Of a stretch of DNA of 64,000 nucleotides, positions 44,415-54,242 are shown piece by piece (the first letter of the stretch is position 1; each line of letters begins with the position of its first letter). A program made the translations under genes and the position numbers. The DNA is taken from positions 930,001 to 994,000 of the forward strand of contig CAWGEX010000003.1 of NCBI GenBank assembly GCA_963821755.1. The letters run 5' to 3'. The notes under the pieces are model-generated. The model saw only the letters and a list, made by a program, of their open reading frames with translations. It was not told the origin of the DNA and made no database searches. This DNA comes from Bog-473 sp963821755. GTDB taxonomy: Bacteria > Actinomycetota > Acidimicrobiia > Acidimicrobiales > RAAP-2.

Positions 44415-44726
44415 TCAGGAAGGAGCCCTTCTCGGGTCGGGATGCAATTTCGGCGAGTCCCATGTCAGATCGCCGACCGACTGCTGAGTGTGGCCGGACG
44501 GGCTGTGGCGCGGCTCCGCCCACTGCGGCCGCGAGTGGTCGGGGCACATATCGAGTCCTCTGCGGTCCTTGGTCCAGCCGTGGGAGATCAAGCCGTCCTG
44601 AGCGCGTCGGGCCAAGGATTGGCTCGCATGGTGATAGTCACGCGTTGCTCCCACCCTGAGCGTTGCCAGGCACCCGGGCGCCTCGCACCTCACCTCGAAA
44701 TATGAGCTCCGGAGCTTGACGATCAC
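44415..44726 (-). CDS. small putative zinc-ribbon protein
   Basis: A 103-residue frame starting with GTG. SYFEVRCEAPGCLATLRVGATRDYHHASQSLARRAQ has a Cys-x4-Cys pair followed by a helix, then DGLISHGWTKDRRGLDMCPDHS supplies Cys and His. This resembles small actinobacterial zinc-ribbon proteins that read C..C...(W)....C..H. The remaining C-terminal third is low in structure. No functional claim is made. Confidence 0.5.
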   Translation of the reverse strand: MIVKLRSSYFEVRCEAPGCLATLRVGATRDYHHASQSLARRAQDGLISHGWTKDRRGLDMCPDHSRPQWAEPRHSPSGHTQQSVGDLTWDSPKLHPDPRRAPS

Positions 44727-45027
44727 GAGGGTTGAATACCCCAGGGCAATCCCGCTCTAACGTCGTCGCGGGTGGCGAGGTGAAACCCGGGATGCAGGCC
44801 CATGACTGCTCGCGGGCGGGCACCCGGCTGTCAAAAGTTTCGACTCTGTGGGTCCGATGACACGGCTGAAGGTGGCCTACCCCGAGCGGTGTGCGGACGC
44901 TGACGCTTCGCCTTCACGCCGAGCGCACGTGGCGGTCGGCTCTCCGCCGATTCAACTCGAGGTGTCCCTGGCGGCCGGCGATCGAGGCGGGACCGTCCCC
45001 CCAAACCTGGCGGCTGAATGGATGCGT

Positions 45028-45207
45028 TCAGTCTTCGACCTCGAAGACCGCCAACAACCAGTCCTCTTCGCCGATGGCCGGAAGCAATTGAACCAGCCGC
45101 CCCATGTGCGGGCCATTGTCGTTGAGCTCCTCTTGGAGCATCCTGGCCTCGTCTCCAGGGTCTCCCCTCACCGTTGTTCTGGGCACCGTTATCACCTTGA
45201 CGGCCAT
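45028..45207 (-). CDS. small hypothetical protein (59 residues)
   Basis: The protein begins MAVKVITVPRTTVRG, continues with a helix-like DEARMLQEELNDNGPHMG and ends LVQLLPAIGEEDWLLAVFEVED. The pattern of two strands around a helix ending in a Trp-containing strand recalls DUF4177-type proteins. The ATG at 45207 has GAGGGGG upstream at normal spacing, which is the best support that it is real. Function unknown. Confidence 0.5.
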   Translation of the reverse strand: MAVKVITVPRTTVRGDPGDEARMLQEELNDNGPHMGRLVQLLPAIGEEDWLLAVFEVED

Positions 45208-45213
45208 GCTCAC

Positions 45214-45801
45214 CCCCTCGCTGGGCTACCTCGACGCTACCGTTTGGCGTCGGCCGGAGCGGGGATATCGGCCTCTACGGCCTGGCGGTAGCCATGGCCT
45301 CGACCTTCGGCCTCATCGACCGGATCGCTACCGTTGGCGGGGTTGTCCAGGGGTCTTCCCTCGAGCGGGCCGGTGCCGGTGCCTCGTCAACAAGGACGGC
45401 AGCTGGGCACGGGACCGATTTCCAGACCGTGACGACAAACCGTGTTCCCTTTCGCACCCGCCGGGGACGGGTGTGGGACGATCGGCGCGGCCACCCGCCG
45501 AATTGTGGAGATCCTGTGGGAAGGTTCGGGCAGACCCTGTGGAGATCACGGGAGCGAGGGAAGGTACGGAGCTGGGACGGTCGCCCCGCCGGCCACGGAT
45601 GGGTGCCACCCGCCGAAACCCTGTGGGCCGGCGGCGGCCCGTGGGCGGCCGTGCTCAATGCGGTACCCGTTGGCGACGGAGAGCGCCAGGGAAAGCCAGA
45701 AACCCGCGGCGAATGCGTGGTCCTTCGTCGGTCCTCATCTGGCGACGCTGCCCGGGCGCCACATGAGTCAGCAGAGCAATCGACGCTCGGAACGCTCCGG
45801 T
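45214..45801. other. 588-base region without a convincing gene
   Basis: Several long open frames exist on both strands, as expected at this GC content, but all have Arg/Gly/Pro-skewed products with no recognisable domain and none has a good start. Confidence 0.4.
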
Positions 45802-46182
45802 TCACTTCACTTTGCTCCCTTCGCTGATGGCGGCAGCCGGAGGTGCAGGGCGAAGGGGAACGGTCAAGGCGGCGAGGAGCACGTGCTGCTGACCGGGGAG
45901 ATCCCGGTCGTCGAAGCTCCCGGCGACGACGCTTCTTGGAAACGACACCTTGATCACGTGGAGGCTCGCGAGTTCGACGATTCGAACTCGCGCCGGGTCC
46001 ATGTGGTAGAGCTCGCCGATGGCAGTCGGAGAAATGACCCCGGATTCCAGAACCCATCGGTAGTCGTCGTCCGTCGTGAAGAAGACATCGAGCGTCATCC
46101 AGAAGGGCCCCGCATTCTTCGATCGAACCTGCGTGGCAATTGCATCGAGCGTCGTCGTGTGATCAGGCACCAGATACCTCAC
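45802..46182 (-). CDS. DUF4387-family protein
   Basis: A 126-residue protein with the DUF4387 pattern: RSKNAGPFWMTLDVFFTTDDDY, then IGELYHMDPARV and the C-terminal VSFPRSVVAGSFDDRDLPGQQHVLL. DUF4387 genes normally follow AtuA-type (DUF1446) genes implicated in acyclic terpene or short-branched acid catabolism, and do so here, but the AtuA gene is truncated. The ATG lies inside the end of that fragment (20-base overlap), the normal arrangement for the pair. Confidence 0.85.
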   Translation of the reverse strand: MRYLVPDHTTTLDAIATQVRSKNAGPFWMTLDVFFTTDDDYRWVLESGVISPTAIGELYHMDPARVRIVELASLHVIKVSFPRSVVAGSFDDRDLPGQQHVLLAALTVPLRPAPPAAAISEGSKVK

Positions 46183-46660
46183 TCATACTCGTGCGAACGA
46201 ATTCAGTACCGTCCGCCACCTCCACCACATGATTGAGCACGAACTCGTAGGCGGGGCCACGCTCGATCTCGGCCGGCGAGGTGACAAAGGCGAAACTGGG
46301 AAGATGCTTCATCCCAGGTAGTGGCATATGGAGCAGCAAGACGTTCGCCGTCTGGGCGATCGCCGTGGCCGTGTCTTGATCGTCCGCTCTGACCTTGAGC
46401 AATACGCCAACTTCGCGCGGTATTCCGGTTTCGTCCTCCAGTGGTCCGAGGATGGCGTTCCACCCGTAGCATCGCAGGTCGAAGCGGTACTCATCGCGGG
46501 TCAGTCCCAGCGCGCTTCGAGCTCGCTGATGAAGGACGGCGTCCACGCTCTCGAGCCACTCGTCTCTGAGCAGGCCAAACGCGTCACTCACGTTGTCGTT
46601 AGGATCATCGAATGCCTGATTACGAGACCATTCTGTACGAAGAGATCGATGGCGTGGCAT
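46163..46660 (-). pseudogene. 3' fragment of an AtuA-like (DUF1446) gene
   Basis: From about residue 25 the frame matches the C-terminal end of AtuA proteins: RFDLRCYGWNAILGPLED, GIPREVGVLLKV, and PSFAFVTSPAEIERGPAYEFVLNHVVEV. A complete AtuA has roughly 450 residues; only about 140 remain. The missing part would lie where the oppositely oriented crotonase gene (46612) now sits, so the 5' two thirds has been replaced or lost. Confident on identity, less so on whether any product is made. Confidence 0.8.
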
Positions 46661-47451
46661 GGATCACCCTGAACCGTCCGGAAGTTCACAATGCCTTCAA
46701 CGTCCAAATGCAGCATGAGCTGAAGGACGTCTGGCGCAGCATGCGAACCAATGACGCCGTGCGATGCGCCGTACTGACGGGAGCAGGCGAGAAAGCGTTT
46801 TGCGCCGGGATTGATCGACAAGAAACCATGGGTGACTGGACGAGTCCCGACGATGTGACGGGGACCAGCGCCACCGGTGTCGGAGGCGCTTCGAAGACTC
46901 CCTGGCATTTTGATGATCCCGGTGACAACATCGGGCCAAAGACCAATGATCTGTGGAAACCGGTCATCGCGGCGGTCAACGGAATCGCATGCGCTGGAGC
47001 TTTTTACATGCTCGGTGAAGTTGAATTCATCATCGCCTCGGAGAATGCAACCTTCTTCGACCCTCATGTCACGTTTGGGATGACTGCCTGCTTCGAGTCC
47101 ATACACATGCTGCAGAAGATGCCTTTTGGAGAAATCATGCGCATCGCGTTGCTCGGCGCCAGTGAACGCATGACGGCACAGCGCGCGTATCAAGTGGGAT
47201 TGGTGTCTGAGGTGGTGGCACCGGATGCCCTTCATGATGCAGCCGCGTGGGCGGCGGGTGAGATTGTGAAGTCCCCACCCATCGCCATTCAGGGAACCGT
47301 TCGCGCTGTCTGGATGGCCCGGGAATTGTCACGGATGCAGGCATTGGATGCCGGCCGGATACTGATCCGCCTGGGTAGCGACCCAGCATCGTTGTTTGAG
47401 GGACAACAGACATTCTCCTCGGGCGAGCGGACCAAACCCCGAATGCGATAA
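46612..47451 (+). CDS. enoyl-CoA hydratase/isomerase (crotonase) family protein
   Basis: A 279-residue crotonase-fold enzyme: VAWITLNRPEVHNAFN, oxyanion-hole region GEKAFCAGIDRQE, and the second oxyanion strand KPVIAAVNGIACAGAFYMLG. An insertion after the first oxyanion loop (TSATGVGGASKTPWHFDDPGD) is longer than usual. At the catalytic-loop position the sequence is FFDPHVTFGM. The CoA substrate is unknown. Its start overlaps the AtuA fragment head to head. Confidence 0.9.
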   Translation: MPDYETILYEEIDGVAWITLNRPEVHNAFNVQMQHELKDVWRSMRTNDAVRCAVLTGAGEKAFCAGIDRQETMGDWTSPDDVTGTSATGVGGASKTPWHFDDPGDNIGPKTNDLWKPVIAAVNGIACAGAFYMLGEVEFIIASENATFFDPHVTFGMTACFESIHMLQKMPFGEIMRIALLGASERMTAQRAYQVGLVSEVVAPDALHDAAAWAAGEIVKSPPIAIQGTVRAVWMARELSRMQALDAGRILIRLGSDPASLFEGQQTFSSGERTKPRMR

Positions 47452-47707
47452 CGATTCTGCTCGATTGGCCAACATTGACCACCAAATCAGCGGCCTGCCG
47501 GGACCAGGATCAGCCCAATTGGGCGCCGGGGACATTCCTCGCTGCAGCGTCCTGCGCTGGAGAGCATGCCTGAGGGCGCCGAACCGTGACCCTGGTGACG
47601 ATTGGCGGCCGGCGGCGAGCAGAACCCTGCGAAGCCCAGCCTCACCGTCACCCAAAGGCTGGGTGCACACCCCGCCGTCGTCTGGACCGCTCAGCGCGCC
47701 CGCCCGA
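47452..47707. other. convergent intergenic region
   Basis: No gene or clear terminator was recognised between the crotonase gene and the membrane-protein gene. Confidence 0.3.
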
Positions 47708-48872
47708 TCATTCGATTCTTCTGGAGGCTTCCCGCCGATGACCGGTTGCCGGGATGAACACTTCTGGCCGGTGCTTTTCCAAGACGCCCGGGGCCCTCTG
47801 CGGCGGCCTGCGGGGCGCCACCACACCGGAGCGCAGATGACGGCGGCTACCTGACCACGGAGCGGGGGGCGCGGTCAGATAATCGCAGAGCCGGTAGGCC
47901 ACTGTTTCGTAGTTCACCCGCCATCCGCGGAAGTCCGGCCATGCCTCCTCAGCGCTTCGTTCGAGCGGAAATCCGACCTTTTCCAACATGGATGCTGCTT
48001 CGGCGAATTCGCTCGAAGGTGAGACTGATGTCTCCTTCCGGATCGGGGTCCGGGTCCACTTCCCACCGCAGGACCTTGGCCACGCGATTGAGTGCGGTAA
48101 ACCCCATGCGGAGGCACAACCGCGACTGAGACGAGGCGGTACCGGGCGCCAAGGCCAGGTGCATGGCGGCGCCATCGAGAACCGCCAAGAGTCCGACCAG
48201 CCAAGAGAACCACGGATCGGGCGAACGAAACAGCAGCATGACCGGGTAGGTGGTGTGGCTTTCGGCCAACTCGGCCGACCACCCCTCCCAGGAGGAATAG
48301 AACTCTGGCAGCGTGTCGATGATGCCGACCAACTGATGCCGGGCCAGCACCTCGGGACCCCACGCCGGGACTCCGGCTCGACTCTCCAACATGGCGACCA
48401 AGCTCTCCCGCCGGTTGAAGGCCTGGTAGAGGGCAGGAAGGTAGGCGATTTGCAGGGCAACGATGACCACCCAGGTCGCGCCGGCGGCAATGTCGACCGC
48501 TCTGTTGGGCCGCCCACTGAGATTGATTGTCCCGACGGTGAAGACCGCGCCGGTGGCTTGGGCCAGCGCCGAGACAAGATTATGGGTCGTCCTCTCCAGC
48601 ATGAGAGCGAATCCAACGATGAAACAGCCCGCCCAGAATGCCAGCTGGGCCACGAGCGCCACCGGTGCGGTCGGTGCCAGCAGCGTATCCTTCCCCTCGT
48701 AGCTCCGGGCCAAACGCGAGAGGCCGATGAAGGCCAACTGGACGACTCGGAGGACGAAGGTCGAGACACGTTGGAACCCCTTGGGCTCCCTGGGGAGCAC
48801 AATCGTGAACAGCACGCTGGCCCCGGTGAAAATGACAACGATCACGCCGATTGCGAACAGCAGATTGCTCAT
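47708..48872 (-). pseudogene. multi-helix membrane protein with pore-like loop, one-base frameshift
   Basis: The frame from 48872 (MSNLLFAIGVIVVIFTGASVLF) encodes about four helices with a loop TGAVFTVGTINLSG that resembles a channel pore loop, then a soluble domain (WGPEVLARHQLVGIIDTLPEFYSSWEGWSAELAESH). It goes out of phase near 48011 and ends at 47949. The continuation FAEAASMLEKVGFPLERSAEEAWPDFRGWRVNYE is in another frame; dropping one base at 48011 restores ...SLTFEEFAEAASMLEK. The family is seen in actinobacteria but I know no function for it. Confidence 0.75.
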
Positions 48873-49077
48873 AGAGTGCTCATTGATTGACCACGTCCTT
48901 AGTATCGCCGGTGCCTCGAGCCCCCGCCTTGCGGTCGGTCCTCTCAATTTCCCCCGAGTCCCACGGAGCGCGCCTCTCATGGAGCGCACTCCTATGAGTC
49001 AACCGAAGCCTGGTTGGACCCACGGCAGGACGAATGTCAACTGTTCGTTTGCCCGGCGTGAGACGTAGCCTTGTGCA

Positions 49078-49743
49078 ATGCTCGGGACCGTCAACTGGAC
49101 CACCATCGCATCTCTGGCCACTGCCGCAGGCACGCTCATCCTTGCCATTGCCACGTTCGCCTCGGTTCGCTCGGCGAACTATGCAGCCCGAACGGCCGAA
49201 CGAGCCTTCCAAGTGGGACTGCGACCTCTCCTTTTTCCGTCCCGCCTCGAGGACGCCACACAAAAGATCCGATGGGGAGACGACCACTGGGTGAGCCTTG
49301 GCGGTAGCAGGGCCACGATGGAAGCGGTCGATGGGGCTCTCTACCTGGCCCTGTCGCTTCGAAATGTTGGGTCGGGCAACGCCGTTCTGCACTCGTGGCG
49401 CGCAGAAGAGAGGACCGAGTTCAGCGGTCCCGGTACTCCACCAATGATCCGTCCAGCACCTGATGAGTTTCGCCCTCAAACTAGAGACCTCTTCGTCCCA
49501 CCGGGTGACATCAGTTTTTGGCAAGCAGCCATACGCGATTCGAGCGACCCCGACTGGCAAATGGTCCGCCAAGCGATTACCTCCCGTCGAGGGATCGTCA
49601 TTGACCTGCTGTACAGCGACTACGAAGGTGGTCAGAGAACGATCAGCCGCTTCCTGGTGGCTCCGCGCGGCGAGGAACAAACCGACTGGTTGTGCAGCGT
49701 CGTTCGGCATTGGAATCTGGACCATCCCGATCCTCGGAGTTGA
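49078..49743 (+). CDS. hypothetical protein with N-terminal membrane helix
   Basis: A 221-residue protein with one N-terminal helix (IASLATAAGTLILAIATFASV), a short helical linker NYAARTAERAF and a beta-rich domain containing LYLALSLRNVGSGNAVLHSW and PGDISFWQAA. This architecture is common among uncharacterised membrane-anchored proteins. No catalytic motif is seen. Confidence 0.75.
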   Translation: MLGTVNWTTIASLATAAGTLILAIATFASVRSANYAARTAERAFQVGLRPLLFPSRLEDATQKIRWGDDHWVSLGGSRATMEAVDGALYLALSLRNVGSGNAVLHSWRAEERTEFSGPGTPPMIRPAPDEFRPQTRDLFVPPGDISFWQAAIRDSSDPDWQMVRQAITSRRGIVIDLLYSDYEGGQRTISRFLVAPRGEEQTDWLCSVVRHWNLDHPDPRS

Positions 49744-49899
49744 CCAACCCCGATCGGTCCGTCAATGAGCGGCCGTGGGGTGTGGCATGCCCTCTATCCA
49801 GCGACCTCTATGGCGTCGGCTGTCCCATTCGCGATCATCCGGCAGTCCCGAGATCGATCTGGCCGGCAGCTGCCAACCCGACTTCGACCCCTTGGTCGA

Positions 49900-50325
49900 T
49901 CACGGGATCAGGGACGCTTCGAGGGTGATCTCGGGCACGCCCGCCAGCGCCCTGCTCACCGGGCATCCCGCCTTAGCGGCTCGGGCATGTTCGGCAAACG
50001 CGGCCTGATCGAGCCCGGGCACCCGACCAACGGCAACCAACTCGATCTTGGTGATAGTGGGCTGGCCGTCGACGGGTCGCAGGGTCACCGTGGCGTCGGT
50101 GTGCACTGTGTCAGGGGCGTGGCCAGCCTGGGCGAGGAGATTTGAGAGTGCCATCGAGAAACATGCCGCGTGCGCCGCGGCGATCAATTGCTCCGGATTC
50201 GAACCCGGTCCGTCCTCGAAGCGGGACTTGAACGTATAACCCCCGCGTATGGTATCGCCAGCCGTGAACGTCCCACTGCCCGTCGGCACGTCACCCTTCC
50301 ATTCCGCACTGCCCTTCGCTGGCAT
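49900..50325 (-). CDS. OsmC-family peroxiredoxin
   Basis: A 141-residue OsmC/Ohr-fold protein with both redox cysteines: AAHAACFSMALSNLL (peroxidatic Cys) and AKAGCPVSRALAG (resolving Cys). It also has the conserved early GSNPEQLIAA. OsmC proteins reduce organic hydroperoxides in the cytoplasm. It is a single gene with the usual family length. Confidence 0.93.
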   Translation of the reverse strand: MPAKGSAEWKGDVPTGSGTFTAGDTIRGGYTFKSRFEDGPGSNPEQLIAAAHAACFSMALSNLLAQAGHAPDTVHTDATVTLRPVDGQPTITKIELVAVGRVPGLDQAAFAEHARAAKAGCPVSRALAGVPEITLEASLIP

Positions 50326-50846
50326 GGCTACCTCCTACCCTTCGCTCACCGGTGCTTCCGGTATAGCGGGCGTTGTATGGACCACGAACATATCGGTGGC
50401 GACCGCGTCGGCCGACCGACTGCCGAAATCCGCCGGAGTGCGGGCTACTCTTCGGTGACCGTGAGGGTTCTCATCGACGGGTGGCCGATGGAGTGGCAGT
50501 GCGGCACGGGCGCCCAGATCCCATTTCTGGGGCGCGAAACGGTCAAGATTGCACGTTGAGATGTGTCGATTCGGTTCCACCCCGTTCGTCGTACGGGTAC
50601 CTGGCCAAGCCGAACGAACGGCTCTGCGCCCACGGCGCGACGAAGAAGGTCTTACATGACAGACACAAGAGGTGCCAGAGGGTTCTCGGCTGGGCAGCCA
50701 GCACGCATTTCGCGGCCGACCAGGCCCGCTCGTCAAGGGCGATCTGGCCTACGGTCAGCACTTTTGCCTCAGCCGCGACGTCGTGTGACAGCCTCCAGGT
50801 TGAATGGCACACGGTGACATCTCGGATCAGAGTTGAGGAGGAGACG
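50326..50846. other. 521-base gap before the MFS exporter
   Basis: The gap should hold promoters for the divergent OsmC and MFS genes. A 61-codon frame from about 50375 (ending ...ETVKIAR at 50559) is open but not recognisable. No regulator gene such as a TetR lies here. Confidence 0.35.
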
Positions 50847-52304
50847 ATGACAACCGAATCTCGAAAATGGTTCGCGCTGGCAATCATTTGCGTCGCGCAG
50901 TTCATGGTCATCCTGGATGTGTCAATCGTCAATGTGGCGCTGCCCTCGATTCAACGAGGATTGCACTTCTCGGAGCAGAACCTGCTGTGGGTCTTGAATG
51001 CCTACGCGCTCTTCTTTGGCGGCTTCTTGATGCTGGGAGGACGCGTAGCGGACAAGTTGGGCCGCCGCCGTGTCTTTGTGACCGGCGTGATGCTCTTCTC
51101 GGTGGCCTCACTGTTCTGCGGTTTGGCAAGTAGCAGCGGATGGCTCGTCGCGGCTCGTGCGGTACAGGGCCTCGGAGCGGCAATCCTCTCACCCGCTGCT
51201 TTGTCCATCCTCACCGTCACTTTCAAGGAAGGGGCGGAGCGCAACAAGGCGCTGAGCATCTGGGGTGCGATCGCCGGAGCGGGCGGCGCGTTCGGCGTAC
51301 TACTCGGCGGAATACTCACCCAGGAGGTTGGCTGGCAATGGATCTTTTACGTAAACGTCCCCATCGGATCTTTGGTGGTCCTCGCCAGTTTCTTCATCCT
51401 TGCACCCTCTCTGTCTGAAGACGAGAGACGGGGCTTCGATATCCCTGGAGCCATCGCCCTGACCGCCAGCCTGGTTCTGATGGTGTTCGCATTGGTCAAG
51501 AGCACCAGTTGGGGTTGGGCATCGACCCGCACGATTGGCACATTGGCCGTTTCGATCATCCTTCTGGCCGCATTCATCTTGATCGAGCGTCGAACGAACT
51601 CCCCGCTCGTACCCCTCTCCATCTTTGGCAATCGAAGCCTCAGCGTCTCCAATGTGGTCTCACTGGCCTTGGGCGCATCGATCTTCTCGATGTTTTACTT
51701 CCTGTCCCTCTATATGCAAGAGGTCCTTGGCTATTCCGCCCTCCGGACGGGTATCGGCTACCTCACGATTGCCAGTGCAATCATCATCGCCGCTGGCGCC
51801 GCTCAAGCACTCGTGGCCAAGTTCGGCATTCGGAGCGTCATGACCCTCGGAATGCTGCTGGCGTCCGGGGGTTTGGTCTATTTCACGCAGATATCGCCCC
51901 ATGGGTCCTACGCAACGACCTTGCTCCCAGGCTTTCTACTGGCCGGGGTCGGACTCGGACTCTCTTTCGTCCCGGTGACGATCGGCGCCGTGAGCGGGGT
52001 GGTCGCAGACGAGGCCGGGGTCGCGTCTGGCTTGATCACGACGACCCAGCAGATCGGCGGAGCACTGGGGGTTGCCGTTCTCTCTACGATTGCCGTTTCG
52101 GCGACGACGAAATTCGCCAGCTCCCATGGCCACGGTCACCAGGAGGCAATCGCCGCACTCAATCACGGGTTCTCCCTGGCGTTTTGGTTCGGTGCGCTGT
52201 TTGCCGCCGTCGGAGCTGTCGTGGCGTTCTTCGGCATGAAAGGGTCAGAGGCCAGGGCTGATATCAGCGGCCAGCCTGCACTCGAAGGTGCCGAGGCCGC
52301 ATAA
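50847..52304 (+). CDS. MFS drug exporter of the DHA2 (EmrB/QacA, 14-helix) type
   Basis: A 485-residue transporter. Motif D1 MVILDVSIVNVALPSIQ in helix 1, motif A LGGRVADKLGRRRVF, and motif C GAIAGAGGAFGVLLGGIL identify a proton-driven antiporter of the 14-helix DHA2 group. The ATG at 50847 has TTGAGGAGGAGACG upstream; the open frame extends much further 5' but without family similarity. The substrate is unknown. Confidence 0.93.
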   Translation: MTTESRKWFALAIICVAQFMVILDVSIVNVALPSIQRGLHFSEQNLLWVLNAYALFFGGFLMLGGRVADKLGRRRVFVTGVMLFSVASLFCGLASSSGWLVAARAVQGLGAAILSPAALSILTVTFKEGAERNKALSIWGAIAGAGGAFGVLLGGILTQEVGWQWIFYVNVPIGSLVVLASFFILAPSLSEDERRGFDIPGAIALTASLVLMVFALVKSTSWGWASTRTIGTLAVSIILLAAFILIERRTNSPLVPLSIFGNRSLSVSNVVSLALGASIFSMFYFLSLYMQEVLGYSALRTGIGYLTIASAIIIAAGAAQALVAKFGIRSVMTLGMLLASGGLVYFTQISPHGSYATTLLPGFLLAGVGLGLSFVPVTIGAVSGVVADEAGVASGLITTTQQIGGALGVAVLSTIAVSATTKFASSHGHGHQEAIAALNHGFSLAFWFGALFAAVGAVVAFFGMKGSEARADISGQPALEGAEAA

Positions 52305-52484
52305 CACCACCCCGATTTCCCGCTGAGGCAGGAGCCGAATCACTAGTTACGTAACCGAAGTGTGGCCGAGTGTTTCGGGCCGGTACATCGGAGGGCCCGC
52401 CCAAGAACCAGGCTAGATCGAGGTCCAATAGTCGCTGAGGACCAAACCCGTTGGTCTGTCTCGTGGCTGCGGCGTACTACATCC

Positions 52485-53339
52485 TCACTTTGCCGCGTGG
52501 GCGAGGTCCATCTCCCACCACAAGAAGTTCCTCGACTGGTCAAGGATCTGTTGACGATGCTCGGCGTAGGGAACGTGGCACGTCTCGTTCCAGGACTCGA
52601 GAAACGCGTCGAGCCCCTGGGCCTTCGCCGCGTTGATCGTATTCACCGCCGACTGATACGGCACCAGCGGATCGGTCGTGCAGTGGAAGTCGATGGCTGG
52701 GGCGTCGCCCGGCGAGATGGTGCCGACTTCCAGCTGCGCACCCGATAGCGAGACCGCCGCCCGCACCCTCGCCGACGGATCCTCGGACGAGGAATAACCC
52801 ACGTTCAGCGCGGTAATCGCACCGGCGGACGAGCCGCCAATGGCAATGCGATTGGGGTCGATGCCGTACGTCGCGGCGTTCGTTCGAAGGAAGCGCACCG
52901 CGGTCTGCGCATCAGCTGCAGCCTCCTGAACGGCCACTCCGCAATTCGAGAGCGTCCCGGAGCAGCCCGGTGACTCGAGCCGATAGTTGATCGAGACGTT
53001 GACATACCCCTCCTTGGAGAATGTCGTCGCTTCATCGACGAGCTCGGATGACGTTTTGTCGCCGCAACAGAACGAGCCCCCGTGGACCCACACGATCGCG
53101 GGCCGACTGGTAACCGTGTCGCCGGTGGGCTGGTACATGTCGAGTTCCAAGGGGATCGTCTGGTTCTCCAGATTGACGGCGCTGCCGTACGTCACGTTGC
53201 TCGTAACCGTGACCGAGTTGAAGATCGCGTCGCGGTAGCGAACGGGCGCGTTGCCGGGCGGCCCGATGTTCGGCCAGTCACATCCCGCCGCGACGATCGC
53301 GAGTACGGCGACGAGGGGCACCAAAAAGCGAAGACGCAT
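52485..53339 (-). CDS. lipoprotein carboxylesterase (alpha/beta hydrolase)
   Basis: A 284-residue alpha/beta hydrolase with a lipoprotein signal (LVAVLAIVAAGC, lipobox AAGC). The oxyanion motif is WVHGGSFCCG, the nucleophile elbow GGSSAGA, and a C-terminal CHVPYAEH supplies the His. This is the hormone-sensitive-lipase/carboxylesterase group. It would be anchored at the outer face of the membrane. The HGG motif and AD-x-x-x-A-V-RFLR segment are normal. Single gene. Confidence 0.92.
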   Translation of the reverse strand: MRLRFLVPLVAVLAIVAAGCDWPNIGPPGNAPVRYRDAIFNSVTVTSNVTYGSAVNLENQTIPLELDMYQPTGDTVTSRPAIVWVHGGSFCCGDKTSSELVDEATTFSKEGYVNVSINYRLESPGCSGTLSNCGVAVQEAAADAQTAVRFLRTNAATYGIDPNRIAIGGSSAGAITALNVGYSSSEDPSARVRAAVSLSGAQLEVGTISPGDAPAIDFHCTTDPLVPYQSAVNTINAAKAQGLDAFLESWNETCHVPYAEHRQQILDQSRNFLWWEMDLAHAAK

Positions 53340-53556
53340 GATGGGATCGTCGTCCCTGGATCACCCGCCGTCAAGTCAAAGGCGGCGGCGTGCGATGTGG
53401 CCATGAAGTCTTGGAGGGTTTCGAACCTGATCACAATCGCTGGCGGGACGGGATTTGGTGCCTGATCGCGCGAATATCACCCGCCGCGGCATAGGTTTCT
53501 CTTCCCAAAGACCCGTCCTCTCAGGCCACGCCCAGACGATGTGGCGACCGACGCCG

Positions 53557-54075
53557 TCATCCGCCGCAAGGCTCACGCGCCGGGGAATCGATCGCCCGCG
53601 TCATCTTCTCGACCAGTCCTGCGAACAGCGGGTACGGATTCGCTCCGCTCATCTCGTCGATTGACGGCTTCCATAGACCCCATCGATCAATCAGCGTTTG
53701 ACCGAGCAAGAGCTTTATCAGTTCGAAGTCGAAATGGCCAAGATGTTCCAGTGCAGCCAATTGCTCGAAGTAGTCGAGCTCTCGGTAGAGGATGTAGGCC
53801 TCGGTTGAGTTCGCAGCGATGAATCGCTGGAAGGCGGTGCTCAGCTCTTCCGGTGTCGCGAACTGAGCGACGAGCTGCCTCGTTTCGACGAGGGCGTCTT
53901 CGTCCCACCGGCGCAGGAAATCTGCCGCCATTTGGGATTCACGGGACTTCCTGGCTTCTTTGACTTGCCGGCCAGCTACCACCGCCGCACCAATGGCACC
54001 AAGGAGGCCCAAAGCACCCACCGCGGTGGCGATCGCAGTTACCTGCTCAGCCCAGTTTGGTTCAGGTGTTTGCAT
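53557..54075 (-). CDS. DUF4760-like membrane-anchored protein
   Basis: A 172-residue protein with an N-terminal helix (VTAIATAVGALGLLGAIGAAVVA) and a helical domain with FLRRWDEDALVETRQLVAQF and LYRELDYFEQLAALEHLGHFD. The pattern resembles DUF4760-type proteins found in many phyla. Function unknown. No partner gene is adjacent. Confidence 0.7.
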   Translation of the reverse strand: MQTPEPNWAEQVTAIATAVGALGLLGAIGAAVVAGRQVKEARKSRESQMAADFLRRWDEDALVETRQLVAQFATPEELSTAFQRFIAANSTEAYILYRELDYFEQLAALEHLGHFDFELIKLLLGQTLIDRWGLWKPSIDEMSGANPYPLFAGLVEKMTRAIDSPAREPCGG

Positions 54076-54242
54076 CCTTCTCCGGTGTTTCCAGCGCTAG
54101 TGAGCGCACACGAATGTAGTCTTCGGCTGACTCGTGCCGCGCCATGAACTCCACATTGGGGCGACTCAGGGCAACGTACCCGGCGCCTCGTTGGCCGGCG
54201 CACGCCGAGGGTCCACGCCGCATGAGATCCGTGGCGACTGCT

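Noticed and set aside
45104..45766. plus-strand frame of 220 codons
   Set aside because: Arg/Gly/Pro-skewed, no good start, and overlaps a better small gene on the other strand.
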